A DNA stretch of 64,000 nucleotides from Aureimonas sp. Leaf427 (lineage in GTDB: Bacteria > Pseudomonadota > Alphaproteobacteria > Rhizobiales > Rhizobiaceae): assembly GCF_001425485.1 (NCBI RefSeq), contig NZ_LMQW01000012.1, positions 43,170 to 107,169 of the forward strand, in the 5' to 3' direction. Positions 44,073-53,546 of the stretch are shown here, piece after piece (positions within the stretch are counted from its first letter, which is position 1; every line of letters starts with the position of its first letter). The notes beneath the pieces were generated by a model that was not told where the DNA came from, made no database searches, and was given only the letters and a program-made list of their open reading frames with translations. The position numbers and the translations under genes were made by a program.

Positions 44073-44306
44073 ATGAGATTTGGAACGCGCAACAAGCTCT
44101 TCGCGCTGATCGCCGGCGGCGTCGTCGTCCTTGCGGGCGTCGTCGCCATCGGGGTCCGCCAGTTCGACGGCGAACTCGAGGTCGTCGACCGGCAGGAGCG
44201 CTGCGTCGCCATCGTCCGATCCGCCCATCCCGACGGCGCCACCGACACCGAGAAGCAGCAACTGGCCGAATGCCGCGCGGAAGGGTGGCAGCCCCCGCCG
44301 CTGTGA
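44073..44306 (+). CDS. Small membrane-anchored hypothetical protein
   Basis: A 77-aa protein with one N-terminal membrane helix (LFALIAGGVVVLAGVVAIGV) after a basic start, then a short periplasmic part with two cysteines (ERCVAIVRS...LAECRAEGW) that could form a disulfide. GAGGAG precedes the ATG. Function unknown. Confidence 0.6.
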   Translation: MRFGTRNKLFALIAGGVVVLAGVVAIGVRQFDGELEVVDRQERCVAIVRSAHPDGATDTEKQQLAECRAEGWQPPPL

Positions 44307-44686
44307 GAATGCCGACCCGGCATTGGAAAGACACAAGGCCTTTGAGCTGCCGTGCTCGTCTCTTCTTTCGGGAAGGCTGCGACGACAGCAACGCGGCCCC
44401 GGCGCGCTCTTCCTACTTGCGATGGCACGCCGTTTCCGGCCGAGCGCTCCCGCCTGCCGTCACCGCCGGGGAACGGAAACCGCGCGCCCTGCCCATAGGA
44501 AGCCTTCGGTCCTTTTCCCCGATCTACGGCCAAGACCCGAAGATTTGGCGACGCAACGTCGAGATCGACAACCGACCATGAGAAAGAGCGAACTTCGGTT
44601 TTTTCCTATGTTGCTAAAGATCGGCGGCCGCCTTATTTTGCGACGAGAAGATTGATTTGGATACTACGGGACACAAGGATTTTAGA
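44307..44686. promoter_or_regulatory. Upstream region of mucR
   Basis: A 380-bp gap without a supported gene. The final 110 bp is AT-richer than its surroundings (44,590-44,686) and carries AAGGA at 44674-44678 as the mucR ribosome site. MucR proteins commonly repress their own promoters through AT-rich sites, so an operator is likely here, though I cannot point to exact bases. Confidence 0.4.
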
Positions 44687-45178
44687 ATGGATTCGGAAAA
44701 CACTTTCGACCAGGCGATGATGCTCGATCAGACGATCCATATCGTTGCGGCCTATGTCAGCAACAATCGCGTGGCGGAAGCCGATCTTCCCGCGCTGATC
44801 TCCTCCGTCTTCGCGGCGCTGACCTCAACGACGACCGCGGCGCAAGCCGTTCCCGAGCCGGAACCTCTGGTTCCCGCGGTGCCGGTGAAGAAGTCTGTGA
44901 CGGACGACTACATCACCTGCCTGGAAGACGGAAAGAAGTTCAAGTCGCTGAAGCGTCACCTCATGACGCATTACGATCTGACGCCCGACGCTTACCGCGC
45001 CAAGTGGAAACTTCCCGCCGACTATCCGATGGTGGCGCCGAACTATGCGGCCGCCCGCTCCGCTCTTGCCAAGACCATGGGCCTCGGCCGCAAGCCGGGC
45101 GAGCGCACTGCCGCCGAGCCCGCGCAGAAGGCGCCGAAGGCCCGCGCATCCCGCAAGCAGCAGGAAGCCGCCGAGTAA
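44687..45178 (+). CDS. mucR: MucR/Ros-family zinc-finger transcription regulator
   Basis: A 163-aa global regulator of the MucR/Ros family, which in rhizobia and Brucella controls exopolysaccharide, motility and virulence genes through AT-rich sites. The finger reads C78-x2-D81-x9-H91-x3-H95 (CLEDGKKFKSLKRHLMTH), with Asp in place of the second Cys as in other MucR proteins. The following DLTPDAYRAKWKLPADYPMVAPNYAAARS is the family core. An N-terminal helical region (about 10-50) mediates oligomer formation in relatives. ATG 44687 is preferred over a TTG ten codons upstream because of its ribosome site. It could act on the nearby AT-rich bcs/autotransporter promoters. Confidence 0.92.
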   Translation: MDSENTFDQAMMLDQTIHIVAAYVSNNRVAEADLPALISSVFAALTSTTTAAQAVPEPEPLVPAVPVKKSVTDDYITCLEDGKKFKSLKRHLMTHYDLTPDAYRAKWKLPADYPMVAPNYAAARSALAKTMGLGRKPGERTAAEPAQKAPKARASRKQQEAAE

Positions 45179-45302
45179 CGATCGCAAGGATCGAGATCGC
45201 GCCGCGAAGGGTCTCGGACACGCAAGTGTTCGGCGGCCTTCGCGGCGTCTTCCACGGCCGGATGCACCGACGACACGGGCCGTCGGCAGGAGGCGCCGTC
45301 CC

Positions 45303-45878
45303 ATGTTCGATGCCTGCGAATGGCTGAACGAGCCGAAGTCCTGGTCGCTCGGCGAGGATGGGCTCGATGTCGTCACGGACGACCGGACCGACTTCTGGCG
45401 CGAGACCCATTATGGCTTTTCGCGCCATAGCGGCCATGTCTTCGGCCTGCAACGCAGCGGTCCCTTCACGGCTTCGCTGCGGGTGCGTGCCGCTTACGAG
45501 CATCTCTACGATCAGGCCGGGCTGATGGTCCGGATCGACGAGGCCCACTGGATCAAGGCCGGCATCGAGCTGTCCGACGGCGCCGCCTGCCTCGGCAGCG
45601 TCCTAACAGTCGGGCAGTCGGACTGGGCGACCGGGCCTTTCGCGGGCGATCCGACCGACATCTTCCTGCGCGTCACGATCGGCGAGGGCGTGCTTCGCCT
45701 GCAGGCCTCGGGCGACGGGACGACGTGGCCGCTCGTGCGGCTGGCGCCCTTTCCGCGCGCCGAGCGCTACTTCGTGGGGCCCATGTGCTGCACGCCGGAG
45801 CGGAGCGGGCTGAAGGTCTGCTTTTCCGACTTCAAGGTCTCTGCCCCCTTGGGCAAGGATCTGCACGACCTCACCTGA
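45303..45878 (+). CDS. DUF1349 family protein
   Basis: A 191-aa protein with a concanavalin-like beta-sandwich of the DUF1349 type. Conserved stretches are DFWRETHYGFSRHSGHVFGL, YDQAGLMVRIDEAHWIKAGIEL and FVGPMCCTPERSGLKVCFSDF. Members are mostly uncharacterised and may bind or act on carbohydrate. AGGAGG lies nine bases upstream of the ATG. There is no signal peptide, so it is likely cytoplasmic. It is convergent with the pentulose kinase. Confidence 0.82.
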   Translation: MFDACEWLNEPKSWSLGEDGLDVVTDDRTDFWRETHYGFSRHSGHVFGLQRSGPFTASLRVRAAYEHLYDQAGLMVRIDEAHWIKAGIELSDGAACLGSVLTVGQSDWATGPFAGDPTDIFLRVTIGEGVLRLQASGDGTTWPLVRLAPFPRAERYFVGPMCCTPERSGLKVCFSDFKVSAPLGKDLHDLT

Positions 45879-45956
45879 CGCCCCTCCCTCACCGACTTGT
45901 CCGGTCGCCTCGACACGCTCCGGGCAGGAGCGGATCGAACGGGGACACCTCGCGTC

Positions 45957-47591
45957 CTATCCCGGCTCGGCGAAGAGAGCCCGAATTCGCCGCTCGCTTT
46001 GCTGGAGAAGACGGAAGGCTTCGTATTTGCGTCGATGGAAGTCGGCGGCCTGCGGGTTGGGATGGATCGTGGCGCCCCGATGGCACATGGCGACGGCGGC
46101 GGCCGCCAGATCGGGCACGGCGCCGGAGGCGACGGCGCCCAGCATGGCGGCGCCCAGAAGCACGGGCTCCGGCGTCTGCGGCAGCGCCACGTCGAGCCCG
46201 GACGCGTCCGACAAGATCCGGCGCAGCAGCTGCGAGCGCGCGGCACCGCCGGAGACGACGATCGTCTCGAAGCTCACGCCTTTTTCGCGATTGGCCTCGA
46301 TGATCTGCCGCGTGCCGTAGCAGAGGCCGCAGAGCACGGCGACGAAGAGGCGGGTCAGATCCTCTTCGTCGGCGGCAAGGGTCAGGCCCGCCAGAACGCC
46401 GGTCGCATGCGGATCGGCCTCCGGGGCGCGGTTGCCGAGAAGCTCGGGCACGACATGGAGGCGGCCCGCCAGTTCCGCCGCCGCGTCGATCGAGCCGGCG
46501 AGACGGATCGCGTTCGCCTCCAGACGGTCGAAGATCGTGGCGCCCTCCGCCGTTGCAGCCTGCAGCGTCGCGGCGTGGGCGGGATGGAGCGCAATCAGGT
46601 GGTCGAGCGCCGCGCCATAGGCGGACTGGCCGCCCTCGAGCAGCCAGTAGCCCGGCAGCATCGCGCCGAAATAGGGGCCCCAGACGCCGTCGACGAAGAC
46701 CGGCTCGCGCGTCAGCGCCATCGAGCAGAGCGAGGTGCCCATGATGAGCGCCAGTTCCGATGCGGGATCGGCGGCGCTCCCGTCGGCACCGGCGGCGCCG
46801 AGCGTGCCGACGCCGCCGGCATGGGCGTCGATCAGCGAGGCGCCGACGGGAAGGCCGGGGCGAAGGCCGAGATCGTCCGCGGCTGCCGCGGTGAGGCCGT
46901 TGCCGAGGGGCGTCGCGATATCGACGATCCGCGATCCGATGCGGGCGAACCCGTCGAAGGCGAGTTCGCCGAGGCCGATCGTCTCGAAATAGTCGCGGTC
47001 CCAGCGGCGCTCATGCGCCAGATAGGTCCATTTGCAGGTGACGGTGCAGACGGAGCGTTCCGCAGCTCCGGTCGCGCGGAAGGTGAGAAAATCGGCGAGA
47101 TCGAAGAAATGGGCGGCCTTGGCGAAGGTCTCCGGCTGGTTTTCCTTCAGCCAGAGCAGTTTCGGCGTCTCCATTTCCGGCGAGATCGTGCCGCCGACAA
47201 AGTCGAGCACGGCATGGCCGGTCGCGTTGATCCGCCGCGTCTGGTCCATCGCGCGATGGTCCATCCAGACGATGACGTTGCGCTCGGGCTCGCCGCTCGG
47301 GCCGACGGCGAGCGGCCGTGCCTGCGCGTCGAGGACGACGAGCGAGCAGGTCGCGTCGAAGCCTACTCCGCGAACGCTCGTGGGCGACACGCCGGACGTC
47401 GCCAGCGCCTCGCGGACGGAGGCCGAGACGGCCTGCCAGATATCCTCGGAGGACTGCTCGACGATATCGCCGGCCTCCCGCCACATTCGGATCGGGCGCT
47501 TCGCCACCGCGACGAGCCGTCCCGCTCCGTCGAAGAGCCCGGCGCGCGCACTGCCCGTGCCGACGTCGATGCCGAGGAAATGGTCGTTCAT
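45957..47591 (-). CDS. FGGY-family pentulose (ribulose-type) kinase
   Basis: A 544-aa sugar kinase that phosphorylates a pentulose with ATP. The N-terminal actin-fold phosphate motif GIDVGTGSARAGLFD, the substrate part VIVWMDHRAMDQTRRINATG with TISPEMETPKLLWLKEN, and the C-terminal VVSGGAARSQLLRRILSDASG match the ribulokinase branch of FGGY kinases. The exact sugar (D-ribulose, L-ribulose or another) is undecided. It is not next to other pentose genes. ATG 47591 is the conserved start; the frame extends upstream without conservation. Confidence 0.85.
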   Translation of the reverse strand: MNDHFLGIDVGTGSARAGLFDGAGRLVAVAKRPIRMWREAGDIVEQSSEDIWQAVSASVREALATSGVSPTSVRGVGFDATCSLVVLDAQARPLAVGPSGEPERNVIVWMDHRAMDQTRRINATGHAVLDFVGGTISPEMETPKLLWLKENQPETFAKAAHFFDLADFLTFRATGAAERSVCTVTCKWTYLAHERRWDRDYFETIGLGELAFDGFARIGSRIVDIATPLGNGLTAAAADDLGLRPGLPVGASLIDAHAGGVGTLGAAGADGSAADPASELALIMGTSLCSMALTREPVFVDGVWGPYFGAMLPGYWLLEGGQSAYGAALDHLIALHPAHAATLQAATAEGATIFDRLEANAIRLAGSIDAAAELAGRLHVVPELLGNRAPEADPHATGVLAGLTLAADEEDLTRLFVAVLCGLCYGTRQIIEANREKGVSFETIVVSGGAARSQLLRRILSDASGLDVALPQTPEPVLLGAAMLGAVASGAVPDLAAAAVAMCHRGATIHPNPQAADFHRRKYEAFRLLQQSERRIRALFAEPG

Positions 47592-47857
47592 GGGATGCCG
47601 TTCCGCTTGCTTTCCCGGCCCTTTCGGAGGGACGGTCGCGGCAGGATATCGGCCGACGAGCCTTTGCGGCAACGCCGTCCGCGCGGCATCGACGGCTTTT
47701 CGCCGAAGAGACGAGGCCGACGCATCGCTCGCCGCCTCCAGAGCCGCGCTTGGCCCCGCCGCGACGGGGCCGCTTGCTCTCGCGGCGTGGGAGATCGATA
47801 AGGGCGCTGTCCGGCCGGCTCTTCGCGGCCGATCCGCAACCGTTTTGAAGCGGCGCC

Positions 47858-49567
47858 ATGCTCTCCCGATTCTTCGCCTACTACCGGCCCTATCGCGGCC
47901 TGTTCCTCGTCGATTTCTGCTCGGCGGTCGTCTCCGGCCTTCTCGAGCTCGGCTTTCCCATCGCGGTCGCCCTCTTCATCGACGACCTCCTGCCGAGCGG
48001 GCGATGGGACCTCATCGTGCTCGCCTCGCTCGGGCTTCTCGCCGTCTACGTGCTCAACACAGGGCTGATGGCGGTCGTGAACTACTGGGGCCACATGCTC
48101 GGCATCAACATCGAGACCGACATGCGGGCCAAAGCCTTCGACCATCTGCAGAAGCTCTCCTTCGCCTATTTCGACAACCACAAGACCGGACATCTCGTCG
48201 CGCGCCTGACCAAGGACCTGGAGGAGATCGGCGAGGTCGCCCATCACGGGCCGGAAGACCTCTTCATCGCGATCATGACCTTCATCGGGGCCTTCCTCCT
48301 GATGATGTCGGTCAATGTGGAACTCGCCCTCATCACCGCCGTCATCGTGCCCTTCGGCACCTATCTGACCGCGCGCTACGGCGGGCGGATGACGCAGACC
48401 TGGCGCTCGATCTACGGCAGCGTGGCCGACTTCAACACGCGCATCGAGGAGAATGTCGGCGGCATCCGCGTGGTGAAGGCCTTCGCCAACGAGGACCACG
48501 AGCGCTCGCTCTTCGCCGTCAACAACGGGCGCTACCGGGCGCGCAAGCTCGACGCCTATCGCATCATGTCGAAGACGCTGACGCTGAACTACCTCTCGAT
48601 GCGCCTGACGCAGGTCGTCGTCATGGTCGCGGGAACCTGGTTCGTGATCTCGGGCTCGCTGACGCAGGGCGGCTTCGTCGGCTTCCTCCTCCTCGTCAAC
48701 GTCTTCTTCCGCCCCGTCGAGAAGATCGCCTCGGTCATCGAGACCTATCCGAAGGGTGTCGCCGGCTTCCGCCGCTATGCCGAGTTCATCGACACCGCGC
48801 CGGACATCGAGGACCGTGCGGACGCCGTCGCGGTCTCCTCGGTTCGGGGCGCGATCCGCTTCGACCACGTGACCTTCGGCTATACGCCGGAGCGCCCCGT
48901 CATCTCCGATCTCAGCTTCCAGATCGCGGCGGGCGAGACGGTCGCCTTCGTCGGCCCATCGGGCGCGGGAAAGACGACGATCTGCTCGCTCGTGCCGCGC
49001 TTCTACGAGGTCTCGTCGGGGCGCATCCTGATCGACGAAGAGGACATCCGCGCCATGACGCTCGCCTCGCTGCGGCGCCATATCGGCGTCGTGCAGCAGG
49101 ACGTCTTCCTCTTCGGCGGCTCCATCCGCGACAACATCGCCTATGGCCGCCTCGGCGCCACGGAGGACGAGATCCGAGAGGCGGCCGAGCGGGCGCACCT
49201 GACGCAGACGATCCTGCGCCTTCCCGGCGGCTTCGACACGATCGTCGGCGAGCGCGGCGTGAAGCTCTCGGGCGGGCAGAAGCAGCGCCTGTCGATCGCC
49301 CGCATGTTCCTCAAGAACCCGGCGATCCTCATTCTCGACGAGGCGACCTCGGCGCTCGACATGGAGACGGAGCGCGCCATCCAGACCTCGCTGCAGGAGC
49401 TCTCGGCGGGCCGCACGACGCTGATCATAGCCCACCGGCTCGCCACCATCCGCCACGCCGACCGCATCATCGTCGTCGACGAGAACGGCATTGCCGAACA
49501 GGGCCACCACGAGGACCTTCTCGGCGCGGGCGGGCCCTATCGCCGCCTGCACGACGCGCAGTTCTGA
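47858..49567 (+). CDS. ABC exporter, MsbA-like (fused membrane and ATPase domains)
   Basis: A 569-aa half-transporter that should act as a homodimer in the inner membrane. Residues about 1-315 hold six membrane helices; the ATPase follows with Walker A GPSGAGKTT (366-374), signature LSGGQ (470-474), Walker B ILILDEATSAL (from about 490) and a switch His (IIAHRLA). The cargo (lipid, peptide, siderophore or drug) is not evident. It is followed by a siderophore receptor gene 166 bp downstream on the same strand, so export of a siderophore is one possibility, though separate transcription is likely. Confidence 0.87.
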   Translation: MLSRFFAYYRPYRGLFLVDFCSAVVSGLLELGFPIAVALFIDDLLPSGRWDLIVLASLGLLAVYVLNTGLMAVVNYWGHMLGINIETDMRAKAFDHLQKLSFAYFDNHKTGHLVARLTKDLEEIGEVAHHGPEDLFIAIMTFIGAFLLMMSVNVELALITAVIVPFGTYLTARYGGRMTQTWRSIYGSVADFNTRIEENVGGIRVVKAFANEDHERSLFAVNNGRYRARKLDAYRIMSKTLTLNYLSMRLTQVVVMVAGTWFVISGSLTQGGFVGFLLLVNVFFRPVEKIASVIETYPKGVAGFRRYAEFIDTAPDIEDRADAVAVSSVRGAIRFDHVTFGYTPERPVISDLSFQIAAGETVAFVGPSGAGKTTICSLVPRFYEVSSGRILIDEEDIRAMTLASLRRHIGVVQQDVFLFGGSIRDNIAYGRLGATEDEIREAAERAHLTQTILRLPGGFDTIVGERGVKLSGGQKQRLSIARMFLKNPAILILDEATSALDMETERAIQTSLQELSAGRTTLIIAHRLATIRHADRIIVVDENGIAEQGHHEDLLGAGGPYRRLHDAQF

Positions 49568-49672
49568 AGGCCCCCTTCGTCCGGCGAAGCCGCAATGTGG
49601 CAAAACCGTGACACAGAGATCTGAAACGCCGAGCCGAAGGACCTGCCGACGCCGCCCGAGCGCCTGTAATGT

Positions 49673-49687
49673 TGACTCCTACTATCA
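49673..49687 (+). promoter_or_regulatory. IRO-box-like site (TGA-N9-TCA) upstream of the siderophore receptor
   Basis: TGACTCCTACTATCA matches TGA-N9-TCA, the iron-responsive operator recognised by RirA in rhizobia. It lies 46 bases upstream of the receptor start, where it could block transcription under iron-replete conditions. The motif is short, so chance is not excluded. Confidence 0.5.
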
Positions 49688-49732
49688 TGTTACATACCGA
49701 CGGGCATCGCCTTGATTTCAAAGGAGCCTCCG

Positions 49733-51922
49733 GTGAGCCCAGTCTCTCGTGCCCATTCCGCTCGCCGACTCGCCGGCCGAAGCCGCGCTCTTTTGACATC
49801 CGGCGCCGCGCTCTGCGCGCTCACGGCGGCGACGGTCGGGGCGGGGGCCCAGACGAGCGAGCCGATCGTGCTGGAGACCGTCACGCTCGAAGGCAGCGGC
49901 TCCGGCGCCACGACCGGCGCGGCTTCGAGCGGCGTCACCACGCCGGCGGGCGCGACCAGCGCGCTGAAGGGCGCCGGCTCGCAGCGCGCGACCCCGCAGG
50001 TCGTCTCCGTCGTCGGCCGCGACCAGCTGGACAAGCGCGACGTGCAGACGGTCGACGAGGCGACGCGCTACTCCGCCGGCATCCAGGGGCAGAAATACGG
50101 CTCCAACAATCGCCTCGACTGGTTCAACATCCGCGGCTTTCCCGCCGAGGCGGACGGTCTCTTCCTCGACGGGCTCGCGCTCTTCTCGACCGCCTTCTCC
50201 TCCTGGCGCGTCGATCCGACGACGCTCGACCGCGTCGAGATCCTGCGCGGCCCGGCTTCCGTGCTTTACGGCGGCTCCTCGCCGGGCGGCCTCGTCAATC
50301 TCGTCTCCAAGCGCCCGACCAAGACGAAGCAGGGCGAGGTCGAGGTCGGCGTCAACGAATGGGGCCAGGGCTACGTCTCGCTGGATTCCGGCGGGCCGCT
50401 CGACGAGCAGGCGATCTGGTCCTACCGGCTGAACGCCAAGCTCTTCGGCGGCGACCAGTATGCCGAGGAGGGCGACGAGTTCGAAGGCGTCGTCGCGCCC
50501 AGCATCAACTGGTCGCCGGACGCCGACACGAGCGTCACCGTCTACGGCTACTACCAGAACGACGATTCCAACAACACGCCGGGCTTCCTGCCCTATGTCG
50601 GAACCGTCGTTCCCGCCGCCTACGGCAAGATCCCGCGCGACTACTTCTCCAGCGAACCCGGCGTCGACACGTTCGAGCGCGATCAGGCGATGATCGGCTA
50701 CGAGCTGGAGCATAAATTCAACGAGACGTTCACGGTCCGCCAGAACGCGCGCTACGCCCATCTCGATTCGACCTACCGCGTCGTCTACGGCTTCGGCTAC
50801 GCGCCGGGATCGACGACCGACATCAACCGCATCGACTTCCTGACGACGCCGAACGCGGACTCGTTCAACATCGACACGCAGGGCGAGGCGCGCTTCGACA
50901 CGGGCGCCGTCGACCATGTGCTCCTCGGCGGCATCGACTATCGCCGCTTCGAGATCGACGACTTCCAGGCCGTGGGCAGCCTTCGCCCGATCAACGTCGT
51001 GAACCCGGTCTACGGGCTGAATGCCGGGCCGATCAACCCGCCCTATATCGACAACGTCCAGACGCTGAACCAGACCGGCCTCTACCTTCAGGACCAGATG
51101 ACCTACGACAAGCTCGTGGTCACGCTGAACGGCCGCTACGACTTCCTCTCCAACGATCTCGACAACCAGCTTGCCAATGGTCGGGACGCCTCCTCGGACG
51201 AGGGCGCCTTCAGCGGGCGGGCGGGCGCGGCCTATCTCTTCGACAACGGCGTCACGCCCTATGTCAGCTATTCCCACTTCTTCACGCCCGTCGTCGGCAT
51301 CAATGCCGACACCAACGCACCGCTGGAAGCGGGCGACGGCGACCAGTACGAGGTCGGCGTCAAGTATCAGCCGGCCGATCTCGACGCGGTCTTCACCGCC
51401 TCGCTCTTCGATCTGACGCGCAGCAAGGTCGTGACCAGCGCGATCATCGACGGCATCACGCGCAGCGTCCAGACCGGCGAGATCCGGTCGCAGGGCGTCG
51501 AGTTCGAGGCCAATATCGGTCTCGGCAACGGCTTCAGCCTGCTCGCCGCCTTCACCGCAATGGATCTGGAAGTGACGCGCTCCGGCGAGCTCGATCTCGG
51601 CAAGGTGACGCCCGCCACGCCCGAGGAGTTCGGCTCGGTCTGGCTCGACTACACGATCCAGTCCGGCGCGGCCGAGGGCCTGAGGCTCGGAGCCGGCGTG
51701 CGCTATGTCGGCGACTCCTATGCCGACCGCGCCAATGCCTTCAAGGTGCCGGACTACACGGTGGTCGATGCCGCCATTTCCTACGAGAAGCCGACCTGGC
51801 GCGCCCAGCTGAACGCCTCGAACCTCTTCGACAAGGAAACGGTCCAGTGCGGACCGGACGCCAATTCCTGCTTCTACGGCGACGCGCGCAAGATTTCCGC
51901 GAGCCTCGCCTACAAGTTCTGA
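49733..51922 (+). CDS. TonB-dependent siderophore receptor
   Basis: A 729-aa outer-membrane receptor for iron-siderophore uptake. After a signal peptide (to about residue 38, GAGAQ) comes the plug domain (VVSVVGRDQLDKRDVQTVDEATRY, FNIRGFPAEADGLFLDG, RVEILRGPASVLYGGSSPGGLVNLVSKRP) and a 22-strand-type barrel ending in LAYKF with a terminal Phe. The plug sequence is closest to the ferrichrome/hydroxamate receptor group; the ligand is inferred. GTG 49733 with AAGGAG seven bases upstream is preferred over TTG 49712. An IRO-like box precedes it and a strong terminator follows. Confidence 0.9.
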   Translation: MSPVSRAHSARRLAGRSRALLTSGAALCALTAATVGAGAQTSEPIVLETVTLEGSGSGATTGAASSGVTTPAGATSALKGAGSQRATPQVVSVVGRDQLDKRDVQTVDEATRYSAGIQGQKYGSNNRLDWFNIRGFPAEADGLFLDGLALFSTAFSSWRVDPTTLDRVEILRGPASVLYGGSSPGGLVNLVSKRPTKTKQGEVEVGVNEWGQGYVSLDSGGPLDEQAIWSYRLNAKLFGGDQYAEEGDEFEGVVAPSINWSPDADTSVTVYGYYQNDDSNNTPGFLPYVGTVVPAAYGKIPRDYFSSEPGVDTFERDQAMIGYELEHKFNETFTVRQNARYAHLDSTYRVVYGFGYAPGSTTDINRIDFLTTPNADSFNIDTQGEARFDTGAVDHVLLGGIDYRRFEIDDFQAVGSLRPINVVNPVYGLNAGPINPPYIDNVQTLNQTGLYLQDQMTYDKLVVTLNGRYDFLSNDLDNQLANGRDASSDEGAFSGRAGAAYLFDNGVTPYVSYSHFFTPVVGINADTNAPLEAGDGDQYEVGVKYQPADLDAVFTASLFDLTRSKVVTSAIIDGITRSVQTGEIRSQGVEFEANIGLGNGFSLLAAFTAMDLEVTRSGELDLGKVTPATPEEFGSVWLDYTIQSGAAEGLRLGAGVRYVGDSYADRANAFKVPDYTVVDAAISYEKPTWRAQLNASNLFDKETVQCGPDANSCFYGDARKISASLAYKF

Positions 51923-51933
51923 CGCGAAAGCTG

Positions 51934-51985
51934 AAAAGGGCCTGACGCCGACGGGATTTCCCCTCGGCGTCCGGCCCTTTTTTTT
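51934..51985. terminator. Strong bidirectional terminator, receptor / uxuB
   Basis: A stem of GGGCC-GACGCCGA pairing with TCGGCGTC-GGCCC is flanked by AAAA on the left and a run of eight T on the right. It lies between convergent genes and can end transcription in both directions. Confidence 0.88.
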
Positions 51986-52002
51986 CGTTCGCGGTCCAGG
52001 TT

Positions 52003-53481
52003 TCAGGCGCTCGTCGTGGCGAAGGAGGCGGCGACCTTGGCGGCGCCTTCGGAGAGGACGCGCTCCAGCGCGGCGCGGACCGCTTGGCGGAAGGGACCGG
52101 AGGCCGGAAGGTCGGCGCCGAAGACCTCGGCCATGCCGAGATAGGCTTCGAGCAGCCCGTCCGCGGTGCGCCGTCCGGCGGTCGCCGATGCGATGGCCGA
52201 GGCCAGGGGATCGCGCACGTCGATCGCCTGGCCGCCCTCGCCTTCGCCGGTCGCGTAGACCATCCAGGCGGCGAGCCCGAGCGCCAGCCGATCGAAGCTC
52301 TGTCCGGCGGCGAGCCGGTCGCGGATCGTGCCGAGCAGGCGCTGCGGCACCTTCTGCGAGCCGTCCATGGCGATCTGCCAGGTGCGGTGGCGCAGCGCGG
52401 GATTGCGGAAGCGCTGGAGAAGCTCAGCGCGATAGGCGGCGAGATCGAAGCCGGGCAGGACGGGCAGCGTCGGCGAGACCTCCTCCTCCATCATGCCGGC
52501 GAGAAGCTCGCCGAAGCCCGGCGCGCCCATCGCGTCGGCCACCGTCTCGTGGCCGGCGAGATAGCCGAGATAGGCGAGCGTCGAATGGCTGCCGTTGAGA
52601 AGGCGCAGCTTCATCAGCTCGAAGGGCTCGACCTCCGCCACGAAGGTCGCGCCCGCCGCGCCCCAGTCGGGCCGCCCGGCGGTGAAATGATCCTCGATCA
52701 CCCACTGCGAGAAAGGCTCGCCCATCACCGGCCAGCGGTCCTCGACGCCGAGAGCGGCTTCCACCAGCGCCCGGTCGGCGTCCGTCGTCGCGGGGACGAT
52801 GCGGTCGACCATGGTGGAGGGGAAAGCGACCTCGCGCTCGACGAACTCGCCGAGATCGGGACCGCGCAGGGCAGCGAAGCGGGTGACGACGCGGCGGACG
52901 GTCCGCCCGTTCGAGGGGAGATTGTCGCAGGAAAGGACGGTGAAGGGCGGCACGCCCGCCGCATGGCGGCGCGCCAGCGCCTCGACCAGGAAGCCGACCG
53001 CCGAACGGGGCGCTTCCGGGTGCGCGAGATCGTGGACGATGTCGGGATGGGTCTCGTCGAGCTCGCCCGTCGCGGGGCGGTGGCAATAGCCCTTTTCCGT
53101 GACGGTCAGAGAGACGATGCGCGTCTCGGGCGCCGTCATCGCGGCGAGAACGGCGGCGGGGTCCTCCGGCGCGACCAGCGAGGCGCGGATGGCGCCGATC
53201 ACCTCGAAGCGGTCGCCCGAGCCGTCGCGGACCGCCACGGTGAAGAGCCCGTCCTGCGGCGCCAGCGCGTCCCGCGTCTCGGGGCTGCGCAGCGAGACGC
53301 CGGTGATGCCCCAGGCGGGATCGGCACCCAGCACATGCTCGGTGTAGACGGCCTGATGGGCGCGGTGGAAGGCGCCGAGGCCGAGATGGACGATGCCGGT
53401 CCGCAGCGTCGCGCGGTCGTAGGAGGGGCGGCGGACGCTCTCGGGAAGGCCGGCGAGCGCCGTGTCGGATAGGCGGGTCAT
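52003..53481 (-). CDS. uxuB: Fructuronate reductase / mannitol-dehydrogenase family
   Basis: A 492-aa long-chain dehydrogenase that should reduce D-fructuronate to D-mannonate with NADH. It carries the N-terminal IVHLGLGAFHRAHQAVYT, the cofactor-region TEKGYC, the catalytic K-x5-N-x2-H motif (KLRLLNGSHS) and LSCDNLPSNG. Mannitol or arabinitol dehydrogenases share these, but uxaC and uxuA in the same locus support UxuB. ATG 53481 has GAGGACC upstream. It is the last gene of the uxaC-ABC-uxuB operon, 65 bp after the second permease. Confidence 0.85.
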   Translation of the reverse strand: MTRLSDTALAGLPESVRRPSYDRATLRTGIVHLGLGAFHRAHQAVYTEHVLGADPAWGITGVSLRSPETRDALAPQDGLFTVAVRDGSGDRFEVIGAIRASLVAPEDPAAVLAAMTAPETRIVSLTVTEKGYCHRPATGELDETHPDIVHDLAHPEAPRSAVGFLVEALARRHAAGVPPFTVLSCDNLPSNGRTVRRVVTRFAALRGPDLGEFVEREVAFPSTMVDRIVPATTDADRALVEAALGVEDRWPVMGEPFSQWVIEDHFTAGRPDWGAAGATFVAEVEPFELMKLRLLNGSHSTLAYLGYLAGHETVADAMGAPGFGELLAGMMEEEVSPTLPVLPGFDLAAYRAELLQRFRNPALRHRTWQIAMDGSQKVPQRLLGTIRDRLAAGQSFDRLALGLAAWMVYATGEGEGGQAIDVRDPLASAIASATAGRRTADGLLEAYLGMAEVFGADLPASGPFRQAVRAALERVLSEGAAKVAASFATTSA

Positions 53482-53546
53482 GGATAGGTCCTCAAGATCG
53501 TCGTCGTGCTGCGGCGGAGCGGGCGACGGCCGCTCCGCCGCAACCC

